Shown: piece after piece, positions 23,838 through 32,526 of the stretch | Layout of the letters: every line of letters starts with the position of its first letter | How positions within the stretch are numbered: the stretch's first letter is position 1 | Source: an uncultured Pelagibacteraceae bacterium | GTDB lineage: Bacteria > Pseudomonadota > Alphaproteobacteria > Pelagibacterales > Pelagibacteraceae | Assembly (NCBI GenBank): GCA_902526595.1 | Contig: CABZLO010000006.1 | Span: forward strand, 1-40,000 | Length of the DNA stretch: 40,000 bases | Direction of reading: 5' to 3' | Notes under the pieces: generated by a model | The model's database searches: none | The model's input: only the letters and a program-made list of their open reading frames with translations | What the model was told of the DNA's origin: nothing | Translations under genes and position numbers: made by a program

Positions 23838-25986
23838 ATTTTTTTTCTAATCTATTAATATGTAATAATGGTTCAGTATATCCAGAGGGCTGCTGCTTGC
23901 CTTTGAATACTAAATCACATGCAGTTTTGAAAGCTATTGAGTTTTCGAAGTCATCACTCATTTTGACATATTTTGAGTCATTTTTATTTTGACCATCAAC
24001 AATTTTAGCCATTTCTCTCATAATTTCTGTTACTTGAATTTCTGTAGTAATTCCATGATGTATCCAATTTGCAATATGTTGCGAAGAAATTCTTAAAGTT
24101 GCTCTGTCCTCCATTAGACCTACATTGTTAATATCTGGAACTTTAGAACAACCTATTCCTTGGTCTACCCATCTCACAACATATCCAAGTAATGTTTGGG
24201 CTGAATTACTTATTTCATTATTTATTTCTTCAACAGACCAATTAGTTCTATCTGCTACTGGTATTGTTAGAAGATCATCAAGTTTTGCTTGATCTCTATT
24301 TAAAATTTTTTTCTGTTCATCAAAAATATTGATTTCATGATAATGTAGCGCATGTAAAGCAGCAGCAGTTGGAGATGGTACCCAAGCACAATTTGCACCA
24401 GCTTTTAAATGACCTGTTTTTTGTTCCATCATGTCTTTCATCTTATCAGGCATAGCCCACATACCTTTACCAATTTGAGCTTTACCAGAAAAACCACATT
24501 GTAATCCAATATCCACATTTCTATTTTCGTAAGCTGTAATCCATTTTGATGACTTCATTTCTCCCTTTTTAATCATAGGTCCTGCCATCATTGATGTATG
24601 CATTTCATCACCAGTTCTATCTAAAAATCCTGTATTTATAAAAAATACTCTATTTTTTAAGGACCTAATACACTCTTTCAAATTAGAGGATGTTCTTCTT
24701 TCCTCATCCATTATTCCTATTTTGCATGTATATTTTTTTAATCCTAAAACTTCTTCTACTTTTGAAAAAATTAAATCTGTAAATGCTGTTTCTTCTGGTC
24801 CATGCATTTTAGGTTTAACAATATATACAGATCCAGTTCGTGAATTATTTTTTTTCTTTAAATCATGAAGTGCTGCAGCTGTTGTTATAAATGCATCTAA
24901 AATACCTTCTGGCACTTCATTTCCATCATCTAAAATAATGGATGGGTTTGTCATTAAATGACCAACATTTCTTACAAGCAGAAGGCTTCTGCCATGTAAT
25001 TTTAAACCCTTGCCATCCCTAGAAATATAACTTCTATTTGGATTTAGTTTTCTCTCATATAATTTTCCATCCTTTTCAAATTTTGACTTTAGGTCTCCAC
25101 GCATTAAACCTAGCCAATTTCTGTAACAAATAATTTTATCTTCGGAGTCAACTGCTGCTACACTGTCTTCATTATCACAAATAGTTGATACCGCAGATTC
25201 CACTATTATATCACTGATACCTGCATGATCCTGTTGAGCAGCAAACGCTCTAGAATCTTTTAAAATTTCAATATGCAAATTATTATTTTTTAAAATAATT
25301 GCAGTGGGATTATCACTTTCACCTCTATGACCAACAAATTTATCCTCATCTATCAAGCTAACTAAATCAGCACCTTTAAGAATTTTTAGCTTTCCATCTT
25401 TTACGGCAAAGCTTGTTATTTTTTTCCAGCTTAAATCTTTCAATGGAAAATATTTGTCTAAAAAATCTCTGCCATATTTAATAACCATTTCACCTCTTAG
25501 TGGATCATATCTCTCTGAAACACTATCTTCTGATTGCTCAATAATATCAGTCCCATAAAGACTATCATATAAACTCATCCATCTAGCATTTGCAGCATTC
25601 AGAGCATATCTTGCATTCATAACTGGCACTACCAGTTGGGGTCCAGCAATTTTTGCTATCTCGTCATCAACATCTTTTGTTTCAATTTGAAAATCAGGTC
25701 CTTCATTTTTTAAATAGCCTATTTCAATTAAAAATCTTTTATACTCTTCAAAATTGAATTCTGATCCCTTGTTTTTGATATGCCAATCATCAATTTTGTT
25801 CTGTAAATCTTTTCTAACGCTTATTAATTCTCTATTTTTAGGTGCTAATTCATTTACAGTTTTTTCAAAACCTGCCCAAAAATTTTCTGGTGATATATCT
25901 GTTTCTTTAAGTAACTCATCCTTAACAAATTGAACAAGATCGCTAGATACTTTCAAACTTTTAATATTTATGTATTTTTCTTGCAT
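23824..25986 (-). CDS. glcB: Malate synthase G
   Basis: GlcB condenses glyoxylate with acetyl-CoA to malate. At 720 residues it is the long G form (723 in E. coli). Key segments are PKMHGPEETAFT near 393, KIGIMDEERRTSSNL holding the catalytic arginine region, INTGFLDRTGDEMHTSM, and DRATLRISSQHIANW with the catalytic acid late in the protein. In SAR11, glyoxylate can come from glycolate or glycine. The gene is preceded by a tandem glycine riboswitch whose last helix ends only about 5 nt before the start codon. Confidence 0.97.
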   Translation of the reverse strand: MQEKYINIKSLKVSSDLVQFVKDELLKETDISPENFWAGFEKTVNELAPKNRELISVRKDLQNKIDDWHIKNKGSEFNFEEYKRFLIEIGYLKNEGPDFQIETKDVDDEIAKIAGPQLVVPVMNARYALNAANARWMSLYDSLYGTDIIEQSEDSVSERYDPLRGEMVIKYGRDFLDKYFPLKDLSWKKITSFAVKDGKLKILKGADLVSLIDEDKFVGHRGESDNPTAIILKNNNLHIEILKDSRAFAAQQDHAGISDIIVESAVSTICDNEDSVAAVDSEDKIICYRNWLGLMRGDLKSKFEKDGKLYERKLNPNRSYISRDGKGLKLHGRSLLLVRNVGHLMTNPSIILDDGNEVPEGILDAFITTAAALHDLKKKNNSRTGSVYIVKPKMHGPEETAFTDLIFSKVEEVLGLKKYTCKIGIMDEERRTSSNLKECIRSLKNRVFFINTGFLDRTGDEMHTSMMAGPMIKKGEMKSSKWITAYENRNVDIGLQCGFSGKAQIGKGMWAMPDKMKDMMEQKTGHLKAGANCAWVPSPTAAALHALHYHEINIFDEQKKILNRDQAKLDDLLTIPVADRTNWSVEEINNEISNSAQTLLGYVVRWVDQGIGCSKVPDINNVGLMEDRATLRISSQHIANWIHHGITTEIQVTEIMREMAKIVDGQNKNDSKYVKMSDDFENSIAFKTACDLVFKGKQQPSGYTEPLLHINRLEKKSNLN

Positions 25987-25989
25987 AGC

Positions 25990-26146
25990 ACTTTCGTGAC
26001 CCCATCTGTATTTTTGCCTGAGAGTTTTGCTCCTTCGGCGGAATTTAATCTCTTTCCAGAGTGTTATGCCTGCATCGGTCCTTTTGCCTGAGAGTTTCCG
26101 GGGTGGTTGCTCCTTCGGCTCTAAAAAATGCTTAGTCTCTCCCGAT
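25990..26146 (-). promoter_or_regulatory. Tandem glycine riboswitch upstream of glcB
   Basis: Read on the minus strand, the leader has two glycine aptamers. The first runs from GGGAGAG (26143-26137) through GCCGAAGGAGCAACC to ACTCTCAGGCAAAAGGACCG (ending near 26074). The second runs from ACTCTGGAAAGAG through CGCCGAAGGAGCAAAACTC to CTCAGGCAAAAATACAGA (ending near 26003). The second lacks the usual GGAC after the A-run and has ATAC. A glycine riboswitch at malate synthase has been reported for SAR11. No terminator or long expression platform is visible between aptamer 2 and the ATG at 25986. Confidence 0.93.
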
Positions 26147-26152
26147 CATGAA

Positions 26153-26180
26153 TTTCTATCTGTTAAAATTATTTAGTCAA
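26153..26180 (-). promoter_or_regulatory. Putative promoter of the glycine riboswitch-glcB transcript
   Basis: On the minus strand, TTGACT (26180-26175) and TAGAAA (26158-26153) are 16 bp apart. The predicted start, near 26147, falls just before the first helix of aptamer 1, so the riboswitch would open the transcript. Confidence 0.6.
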
Positions 26181-26205
26181 TTAATAACAATTACCTTTAA
26201 AATAA

Positions 26206-26233
26206 TTCATCATTTTATGGCCTTTTTTATAAT
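26206..26233 (+). promoter_or_regulatory. Possible accA promoter
   Basis: A perfect TATAAT lies at 26228-26233, 24 nt before the accA start codon. The best -35 at 16-bp spacing is weak (TTCATC, 26206-26211). Confidence 0.4.
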
Positions 26234-26257
26234 TTAACTATCCGATATAACTAAATT

Positions 26258-27352
26258 ATGAAAAATTATCTTAATTTTGAAAATGAAATTAAAAATCTTG
26301 AAAATGAGATAGAAAAATTACAGGATCCTTATAATCAAGAAGGACTCGCAGAAGTTGATACTCAAAAAATATCTAACACTCAAGCCGAGTTAGATGAAAA
26401 ACTAAAAAATATTTACTCAAATTTAGATCCATGGCAAACAACTATGGTTGCAAGACATGAGGACAGACCAAAATCTAAATTTTTTATAGACAATTTATTT
26501 GAAGATTTTATTTCGTTGTCTGGTGATCGTCATTATGGTGAAGATAAATCAGTTTTAACTGGTTTTGCAAAATTTAAAGGAAATTCAGTTTTAGTTATTG
26601 GACAGGAAAAAGGAGAGGATTTAGATAGTAGAATCGAGAGGAACTTTGGAATGATGAGACCTGAGGGATACAGGAAAACAATTCGATTAATGAATTTGGC
26701 AAACAAATTTAATATCCCAATAATTTCCTTTATAGATACTCCAGGTGCGTATCCAGGTGTTGGAGCAGAGGAAAGAGGTCAAGCAGAAGCAATTGCAAAA
26801 TCAATAGAATGTTGCATGGAACTTAAGGTCCCAACAATTGCAATAATAATTGGTGAGGGCGGTTCCGGAGGAGCAATCGCTCTCGCATCTTCAAATAAAG
26901 TTATAATGTTTGAGAATGCAATCTATTCGGTTATATCTCCTGAGGGATGTGCAACTATTCTTTGGAGAGACCCAAAGAAGATGCTCGACGCTGCAAAAGC
27001 AATGAAACTCTCAGCAAAAGACTTATTGAAATTAAAAGTTATCGACGAAATTATTCCTGAGCCTTTAGGTGGTGCTCATCGAGATAGAGATACGATGCTT
27101 GAAAACTTAAAAACTTCTATCACACAAAATTTAGATTACTTCAAAGACTTATCTCCAGAGGAGATAGCAAATGAAAGAAAAAATAAGTTTTTAAAGATTG
27201 GAAGGAATGATGGATTTATAAGCACAACTGAAGATTTTAGTTCGTTAACTATCAAAAAAAACAAATTTGAAAATATTTTAAAATCAAAAAAAATACAAAT
27301 TGGTATTGGTATAGGTGTTATTTTGTTAGGTTTGATTTTTTTAATAATTTAA
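26258..27352 (+). CDS. accA: Acetyl-CoA carboxylase carboxyltransferase, alpha subunit, with C-terminal membrane helix
   Basis: AccA pairs with AccD to form the carboxyltransferase of fatty acid synthesis. Residues 1-316 are a normal AccA: NLEKEI-like helical start, DPWQTTMVARH, GDRHYGED, FIDTPGAYPGVGAEERGQ (159-175) and GEGGSGGAIALA (199-210). The protein is 364 residues against about 317-320 in most bacteria. The extra tail has a basic patch (KSKK) followed by a 19-residue hydrophobic stretch at 346-364 (GIGIGVILLGLIFLII) that ends the protein, like a tail anchor. The 3' end is 2 nt from the convergent secA stop. Confidence 0.96.
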   Translation: MKNYLNFENEIKNLENEIEKLQDPYNQEGLAEVDTQKISNTQAELDEKLKNIYSNLDPWQTTMVARHEDRPKSKFFIDNLFEDFISLSGDRHYGEDKSVLTGFAKFKGNSVLVIGQEKGEDLDSRIERNFGMMRPEGYRKTIRLMNLANKFNIPIISFIDTPGAYPGVGAEERGQAEAIAKSIECCMELKVPTIAIIIGEGGSGGAIALASSNKVIMFENAIYSVISPEGCATILWRDPKKMLDAAKAMKLSAKDLLKLKVIDEIIPEPLGGAHRDRDTMLENLKTSITQNLDYFKDLSPEEIANERKNKFLKIGRNDGFISTTEDFSSLTIKKNKFENILKSKKIQIGIGIGVILLGLIFLII

Positions 27353-27354
27353 TA

Positions 27355-29895
27355 TTACAAAGCACCGTGACAGTGTTTAAATTTTTTACCTGAGCCACAA
27401 AAACATGGTTCATTTCTTCCCATTTTTTTGGTTTGATTTTTTTGAGGTAAAATCTCAGTATTATCTTCTTTTTTGGTTTGTTCTGTAACAACTTTTAGAT
27501 TCATCAAGATTGTAACATAGTCTAATTTTAGTTTTTCTAAGAGGTTTGAAAATAAATCAAAAGCTTCTTTTTTATATTCAACTAGAGGATCCCTTTGACC
27601 ATATGACCTTAAACCAACAACTTGTCTTAATTGTTCTAAATATTGAATGTGGGATTTCCAATTTAAATCAATAGATTGCAAAAAAATTCTTTTTTCAATA
27701 TCTTTTGCATAATCTTCTCCAAGAATCTTAATTCTTTCATTTCTTGTTTCATTGAATTTTGAAAGTATTTTTTTTTTAAGCTCTTCATCTTTAGATGAGA
27801 TTAGTTCCTCAAACTCCTTATCTGTGAAACTTTTTCCTAGTATTTGCTTAATTCTGTTACTAAATTCTGTGCTCTTAGGATTTGAAAGCTTTTGAATCTT
27901 TAATTTAATTAAGTCCTCAATAATCTCTTTTAAAAATTCATCCGAATAACCAAAAATATCCTCACTGCTCATTGCATTTTTTCTTTGAGAAAAAACAACA
28001 TGTCTTTGATCATTAAGGACATTGTCAAATTTTATTAAGGTTTTTCTAATATCAAAATTTCTTGCCTCTACTTTCTGCTGCGCTCTCTCTAATGCTTTAT
28101 TGATCCAAGGATGATCTATGCTTTCTCCATCTTTAAGTCCTAACTTTTCAAGCATATTATTCATGGACTCAGAACCAAAAATTCTCATTAAGTCATCCTC
28201 TAAACTTACATAAAATACCGAGCTTCCCTCATCCCCTTGCCTTCCCGATCTACCTCTTGCTTGATTATCAACTCTCCTAGACTCCATTCTTTCTGTGCCA
28301 ATTACAAACAAGCCGCCTAAAGACTTTATTTTATCTTTGTCAATTTTGAGCTGATCATCAGGAACAGATCCTTTTTTTCCTCCAAGTTGGATATCAACAC
28401 CACGTCCAGAAATACTGGTTGTGATAATTAGAGATCTTTCTTTACCTGCATTGGCTATTATTTCAGCCTCATTCTCATGATTTTTAGCGTTAAGAACTAC
28501 ATGTTTAATATTTTTTTTATGTAACAAATTTGAATAAACCTCAGATTTATTAATACTTGATGTAAAAACTAGTATTGGTTGTCCAAGCTCATTTTGTTCT
28601 ATAATCTTATTAACAATTGCATTATTTTTTTCTTCTTCAGTTCTAAATATCAAATCATTAAAATCTTTTCTGATCATTTCTTTATTAGTCGGAATTACTA
28701 CAACTGGTAAATCATAAATTTCAAAAAACTCTGCAGACTCAGTTAAAGCGGTACCAGTGCAGCCTGATAGCTTTTTGTAAAGTTTAAAATAATTTTGATA
28801 GGTGATCGAAGCTAACGTTTGATTTTCTGCCTGAATATCAATTTTTTCTTTTGCCTCAAGTGCTTGGTGCAAACCATCTCCAAACCTTCTACCCTCAAGA
28901 ATTCTACCAGTTAATTCATCAATTATTTTTAAACTTCCATCTTTAACAATATAATCTTTGCCTTTCTCAAATAAATGATTTGCTCTTAAGGCTTGATTAA
29001 CATGATGAACTAGATGCAGGTTTTCTGGATCATAAAAATTATCATTTTTTAAAATTCCTGCATTTGAAAAAAGTTTTTCAACATTATTAATTCCATCGTT
29101 AGTTAAAAGAATACTTTTTTCTTTTTCATCAATTTCAAAATCTTTATTACTTAAAATTTTTATTAGTTTATCAATTATCAAATACTGAGCTGTTTTATCA
29201 TCAGCTGATCCAGATATTATCAAAGGAGTTCTTGCTTCATCAATTAAACAGGAGTCTATTTCATCAACAATTGAAAATGAATGTTCTCTTTGAACCATGT
29301 CATCTTTTGAAAATTTCATATTATCACGAAGATAATCAAATCCTAATTCACTATTTGTAGCATAAGTTATGTCGCAATTATAATTTTTTTTACGTTCTTC
29401 ATCGCTTTGGTCGTTATTAATAAATCCTGAGGTTAGTCCAAGAAAATTATAAATTTGCCCCATTTCTATAGAGTCTCTTTTAGCCAAATAATCATTAACA
29501 GTTACTATATGAATTCCTTTTTCACCAAGTGCATTTAAATAAGCTGCCAACGTTATTGTTAAAGTTTTTCCCTCACCTGTTTTCATCTCAGCTATTTTTC
29601 CTTCATGCAGAACTACACCTCCAATTAATTGAACATCGAAGTGTCTCTCTTTTCGAGTTCTTTTTGAAGCTTCTCTCACAAGCGCAAATGCATCAGGCAT
29701 TATCTCATCTAATGATTTTCCGCTTTTAATAACATTTTTAAATTCTAAAGTTTTTTTAGGAAAATCTACATCATCTAAATTTATAAATTTTTCCTCTAAT
29801 GAATTTATTTTTTCGACAATCTTATTAATCCGATCGAGCTCTTTTTGGTTGCTAGATTTAATAAATTTGGAGATTAGATTTAATGGATTAAACAT
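27355..29895 (-). CDS. secA: Protein translocase ATPase SecA
   Basis: SecA drives preproteins through SecYEG. The 846-residue protein has Walker A KTGEGKTLT near 105-113, DEIDSCLIDEARTPL near 215, the preprotein cross-linking domain, the second RecA-like domain with ITTSISGRGVDIQLGG and RARGRSGRQGDEGSS, and the helical scaffold with SLEDDLMRIFG. The end carries the SEC-C zinc motif CFCGSGKKFKHCHG. It is somewhat shorter than E. coli SecA (901), mostly in the linker before the zinc motif. Confidence 0.97.
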   Translation of the reverse strand: MFNPLNLISKFIKSSNQKELDRINKIVEKINSLEEKFINLDDVDFPKKTLEFKNVIKSGKSLDEIMPDAFALVREASKRTRKERHFDVQLIGGVVLHEGKIAEMKTGEGKTLTITLAAYLNALGEKGIHIVTVNDYLAKRDSIEMGQIYNFLGLTSGFINNDQSDEERKKNYNCDITYATNSELGFDYLRDNMKFSKDDMVQREHSFSIVDEIDSCLIDEARTPLIISGSADDKTAQYLIIDKLIKILSNKDFEIDEKEKSILLTNDGINNVEKLFSNAGILKNDNFYDPENLHLVHHVNQALRANHLFEKGKDYIVKDGSLKIIDELTGRILEGRRFGDGLHQALEAKEKIDIQAENQTLASITYQNYFKLYKKLSGCTGTALTESAEFFEIYDLPVVVIPTNKEMIRKDFNDLIFRTEEEKNNAIVNKIIEQNELGQPILVFTSSINKSEVYSNLLHKKNIKHVVLNAKNHENEAEIIANAGKERSLIITTSISGRGVDIQLGGKKGSVPDDQLKIDKDKIKSLGGLFVIGTERMESRRVDNQARGRSGRQGDEGSSVFYVSLEDDLMRIFGSESMNNMLEKLGLKDGESIDHPWINKALERAQQKVEARNFDIRKTLIKFDNVLNDQRHVVFSQRKNAMSSEDIFGYSDEFLKEIIEDLIKLKIQKLSNPKSTEFSNRIKQILGKSFTDKEFEELISSKDEELKKKILSKFNETRNERIKILGEDYAKDIEKRIFLQSIDLNWKSHIQYLEQLRQVVGLRSYGQRDPLVEYKKEAFDLFSNLLEKLKLDYVTILMNLKVVTEQTKKEDNTEILPQKNQTKKMGRNEPCFCGSGKKFKHCHGAL

Positions 29896-29960
29896 AACTA
29901 TTTAATTTATTCTTTAAATATTATGTTTAATATATGTATTAAATAAATATTTTAAACAAT

Positions 29961-31262
29961 ATGGGAATTAATTTAACAAATTTTCTATCTTCGCAATCAA
30001 AAAATACCAAAATGATTGATTTTCAAGACCTAGATCATATAGACGGTCTATCAATTTCAGTCCTTAGTGCAAATTTATATAAAAACGAGAGAGATGATTT
30101 AGCAATGTTTTATTTCAGAGATGGTGCAAATCATGCTTCACTATATACACAGTCTAAAATTGTTTCTGAAAATATAAAATGGAACCTAAATCAAAAAACC
30201 AAAAAAGTATTTTCTTTAATTGTTAATACCAGAAATGCAAACGCATTTACAGGTAAACAAGGATACGAAAGTTTGAAAAAATTAGCAGATTTAATATCAA
30301 AAAATTTAACAGATAAACAAAAACAAGACGAGGAAACACCAAAAAAAATTAACCCTAAAGAGATTCTATTTGGTTGTACAGGAACTATAGGGGAGGAGTT
30401 TCCATTTGAGAAAATATCTTATCAAATACCTAATTTAATTAGTAAAATTCGTTATACACAAAATAAATTTTTATGGATGAAAGCTGCTCTTGGAATAATG
30501 ACTACTGACACTAAGCCAAAAATTGCCATGGAAGAGTGTTATATAGGAAGTGAGAAAGTTAAAATTTATGGGATTGCTAAGGGCTCTGGTATGATACATC
30601 CTAATATGGCAACAACATTAGCTTACATTTTTACAGATGCAAGTTTGTCTAATAATATTTTAAATAAATTATTAAAGAAAAACATTTTTAACACTTTTAA
30701 CGCTATTTCATGTGATGGAGATACTAGTACAAACGACATGGTTACTATTTTTGCAACTAATAAAATTAATAATTCACAAATAAAAAATATAAATGAAAAT
30801 AAAATTAAAAATTTTGACAAAGCTTTAAATAATGTTCTATTAAATTTAGCCAAAAGAGTTGTTGCAGATGGTGAGGGAGCATCAAAATTTATTTCTATAA
30901 ATGTGTCTAAATGTAAAAATGAAATAGAGGCAAAAAAAATAGCTTTTTCTGTAGGAAACTCACCCTTAGTAAAAACTGCTATTACAGGCGAGGATCCAAA
31001 CTGGGGGAGAATAATAATGGCAATTGGTAAAGCTGGACCAAAAATTAATTTAAAAAAACTCTGTATAAAATTAGGAAATTTAAAAATAATTCAAGATGGA
31101 AAGCTGTATGAAAATTATCTTGAAGAGATGGCATCTAAATACATGAAAAAGGAAAATATTGAAATTAGTATTGAGGTTTACACCGGAAAAAAAGATTTTA
31201 CTGTATACACTATGGATTTAACTAAAGAATATATAGACATTAACTCAGACTATAGAAGCTAA
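29961..31262 (+). CDS. argJ: Ornithine acetyltransferase / N-acetylglutamate synthase
   Basis: ArgJ recycles the acetyl group from acetylornithine to glutamate, so the arginine path with ArgD and ArgF is cyclic. The 433-residue precursor self-cleaves before a threonine. The site is GSGMIHPNMATTL, with cleavage expected between Ala217 and Thr218, giving alpha and beta chains. Other motifs are CTGTIGEEFP near 139, FNAISCDGDTSTNDM and GEDPNWGRIIMAIGKAG. The N-terminal part is more divergent than the beta chain. It is divergent from secA across a 65-nt AT-only-like spacer. Confidence 0.94.
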   Translation: MGINLTNFLSSQSKNTKMIDFQDLDHIDGLSISVLSANLYKNERDDLAMFYFRDGANHASLYTQSKIVSENIKWNLNQKTKKVFSLIVNTRNANAFTGKQGYESLKKLADLISKNLTDKQKQDEETPKKINPKEILFGCTGTIGEEFPFEKISYQIPNLISKIRYTQNKFLWMKAALGIMTTDTKPKIAMEECYIGSEKVKIYGIAKGSGMIHPNMATTLAYIFTDASLSNNILNKLLKKNIFNTFNAISCDGDTSTNDMVTIFATNKINNSQIKNINENKIKNFDKALNNVLLNLAKRVVADGEGASKFISINVSKCKNEIEAKKIAFSVGNSPLVKTAITGEDPNWGRIIMAIGKAGPKINLKKLCIKLGNLKIIQDGKLYENYLEEMASKYMKKENIEISIEVYTGKKDFTVYTMDLTKEYIDINSDYRS

Positions 31263-31302
31263 ACAATATTGAAAATTTTTATTAAAAACCTATTTATGAA
31301 AT

Positions 31303-31731
31303 ATGATTAAATATAAGCTAATTTGTAAAGATTGTAATATTAAATTTGATAGTTGGTTTGCGTCATCTAATGAATATGAAAGGTTAAAAAAAAGAAAATT
31401 TTTGACTTGCAATAGTTGTAACTCATTAAAAGTTGAAAAAACTTTGATGGCTCCTCAATTAATAAATAGCAAAACTGAGTCAGAAACAAAATTAAATACT
31501 GAAAAACATAAGAAGATTAAAAAAACTATTAAAAATTATCAAAAGTTTATTAAAGACAATTTTCAATACGTGGGAGATAATTTTGCTTATGAGGCAAGAT
31601 CAATCCATTATAATAATAAGAAAAAATCTAAAGGTATATATGGAAGCGCCACAAAACAAGATCTTAAAGAGCTAAAAGATGAAGGAATAGAGGCTCAGAT
31701 GATACCCTGGATAGAAGATAAAGATAATTAA
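31303..31731 (+). CDS. DUF1178 zinc-ribbon protein
   Basis: A 142-residue protein of the conserved alphaproteobacterial/betaproteobacterial DUF1178 family, function unknown. The N-terminus MIKYKLICKDCNIKFDSWF with C-x-x-C, then CNSCNS after about 25 residues, forms a four-cysteine zinc ribbon. The C-terminal FAYEARSIHYNN and IYGSATKQDLKELKDEGIE segments are also typical. It is 40 nt after argJ, and its stop shares TTAA with the convergent ubiG stop. Confidence 0.88.
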   Translation: MIKYKLICKDCNIKFDSWFASSNEYERLKKRKFLTCNSCNSLKVEKTLMAPQLINSKTESETKLNTEKHKKIKKTIKNYQKFIKDNFQYVGDNFAYEARSIHYNNKKKSKGIYGSATKQDLKELKDEGIEAQMIPWIEDKDN

Positions 31732-32450
31732 TTTTTTAAAAATTTTGCAATGTAGTTTACTGACAGGTCTTTAGTAATACTCCACTCGTCTTTAACTATA
31801 TTAAAATGCATTCCGTCGAACTTTTTTAAAGATAAATTGTTTTTGGCCAAAATCTTTTTAAGCTCTTCCGGTTTTACGAATTTTTCCCATTCATGAGTTC
31901 CTATTGGCAACCATCTTAAAACATACTCTGCTCCAACTATGGCAAATACATATGACTTTAAAGTTTTATTAATTGTTGCAACAAACATTAATCCATTTTT
32001 CTTTAAAAGCTTAGAGCATGATTTCAAAAAGAATGAAATATCTTCTACATGTTCAACTATTTCCATATTCAGTATCACATCAAATTTTTTTGCAATTTTT
32101 AAATTTTCAGGAGAATTACAGATATAATTTATTTTAAGTCCATTTTTATTTGCATGAAGTTTAGCAATTTTAATATTTTTAATTGATGCATCGATACCTG
32201 TAATATTAGCACCCAATCTACACATTGGTTCAGAAAGTAATCCACCACCACAACCAATATCTAAAATATTAATTCCAGATAAAGGCTTAGCTTTATTTAT
32301 TGTTTTAAATTGGTCAATTATATTTTCTTTAATATATTTAATCCTTATTGGATTAAATTTGTGTAAAGGTTTAAATTTCCCATGGGGATCCCACCATTCA
32401 TCCGCCATATTTGAAAATTTTTCTATTTCTTTTTTATTTACGCTTCTCAT
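31728..32450 (-). CDS. ubiG: Ubiquinone biosynthesis O-methyltransferase
   Basis: UbiG performs both O-methylations in ubiquinone synthesis. The 240-residue class I SAM methyltransferase has motif I ILDIGCGGGLLSEPM near 62-76, an acidic GIDAS after the next strand, and VEHVEDISFFL. The N-terminal FSNMADEWWDPHGKFKPLH and a late WLPIGTHEWEKFVKPEEL are UbiG-specific. Length is normal. It converges on the DUF1178 gene with a 4-nt overlap. Confidence 0.95.
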   Translation of the reverse strand: MRSVNKKEIEKFSNMADEWWDPHGKFKPLHKFNPIRIKYIKENIIDQFKTINKAKPLSGINILDIGCGGGLLSEPMCRLGANITGIDASIKNIKIAKLHANKNGLKINYICNSPENLKIAKKFDVILNMEIVEHVEDISFFLKSCSKLLKKNGLMFVATINKTLKSYVFAIVGAEYVLRWLPIGTHEWEKFVKPEELKKILAKNNLSLKKFDGMHFNIVKDEWSITKDLSVNYIAKFLKN

Positions 32451-32463
32451 CTGAGATAATTAG

Positions 32464-32491
32464 TTGACATAGCAATTAAGATGTATTTTAT
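32464..32491 (+). promoter_or_regulatory. Possible promoter of lysC-ispG-prfA-prmC-DUF4167
   Basis: A perfect TTGACA lies at 32464-32469 in the ubiG-lysC divergent spacer. The best -10 at 16-bp spacing is TTTTAT (32486-32491). Only the -35 is strong. Confidence 0.4.
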
Positions 32492-32526
32492 CAAATATTA
32501 ATTAAATAATTATTATTCAGCTGATC

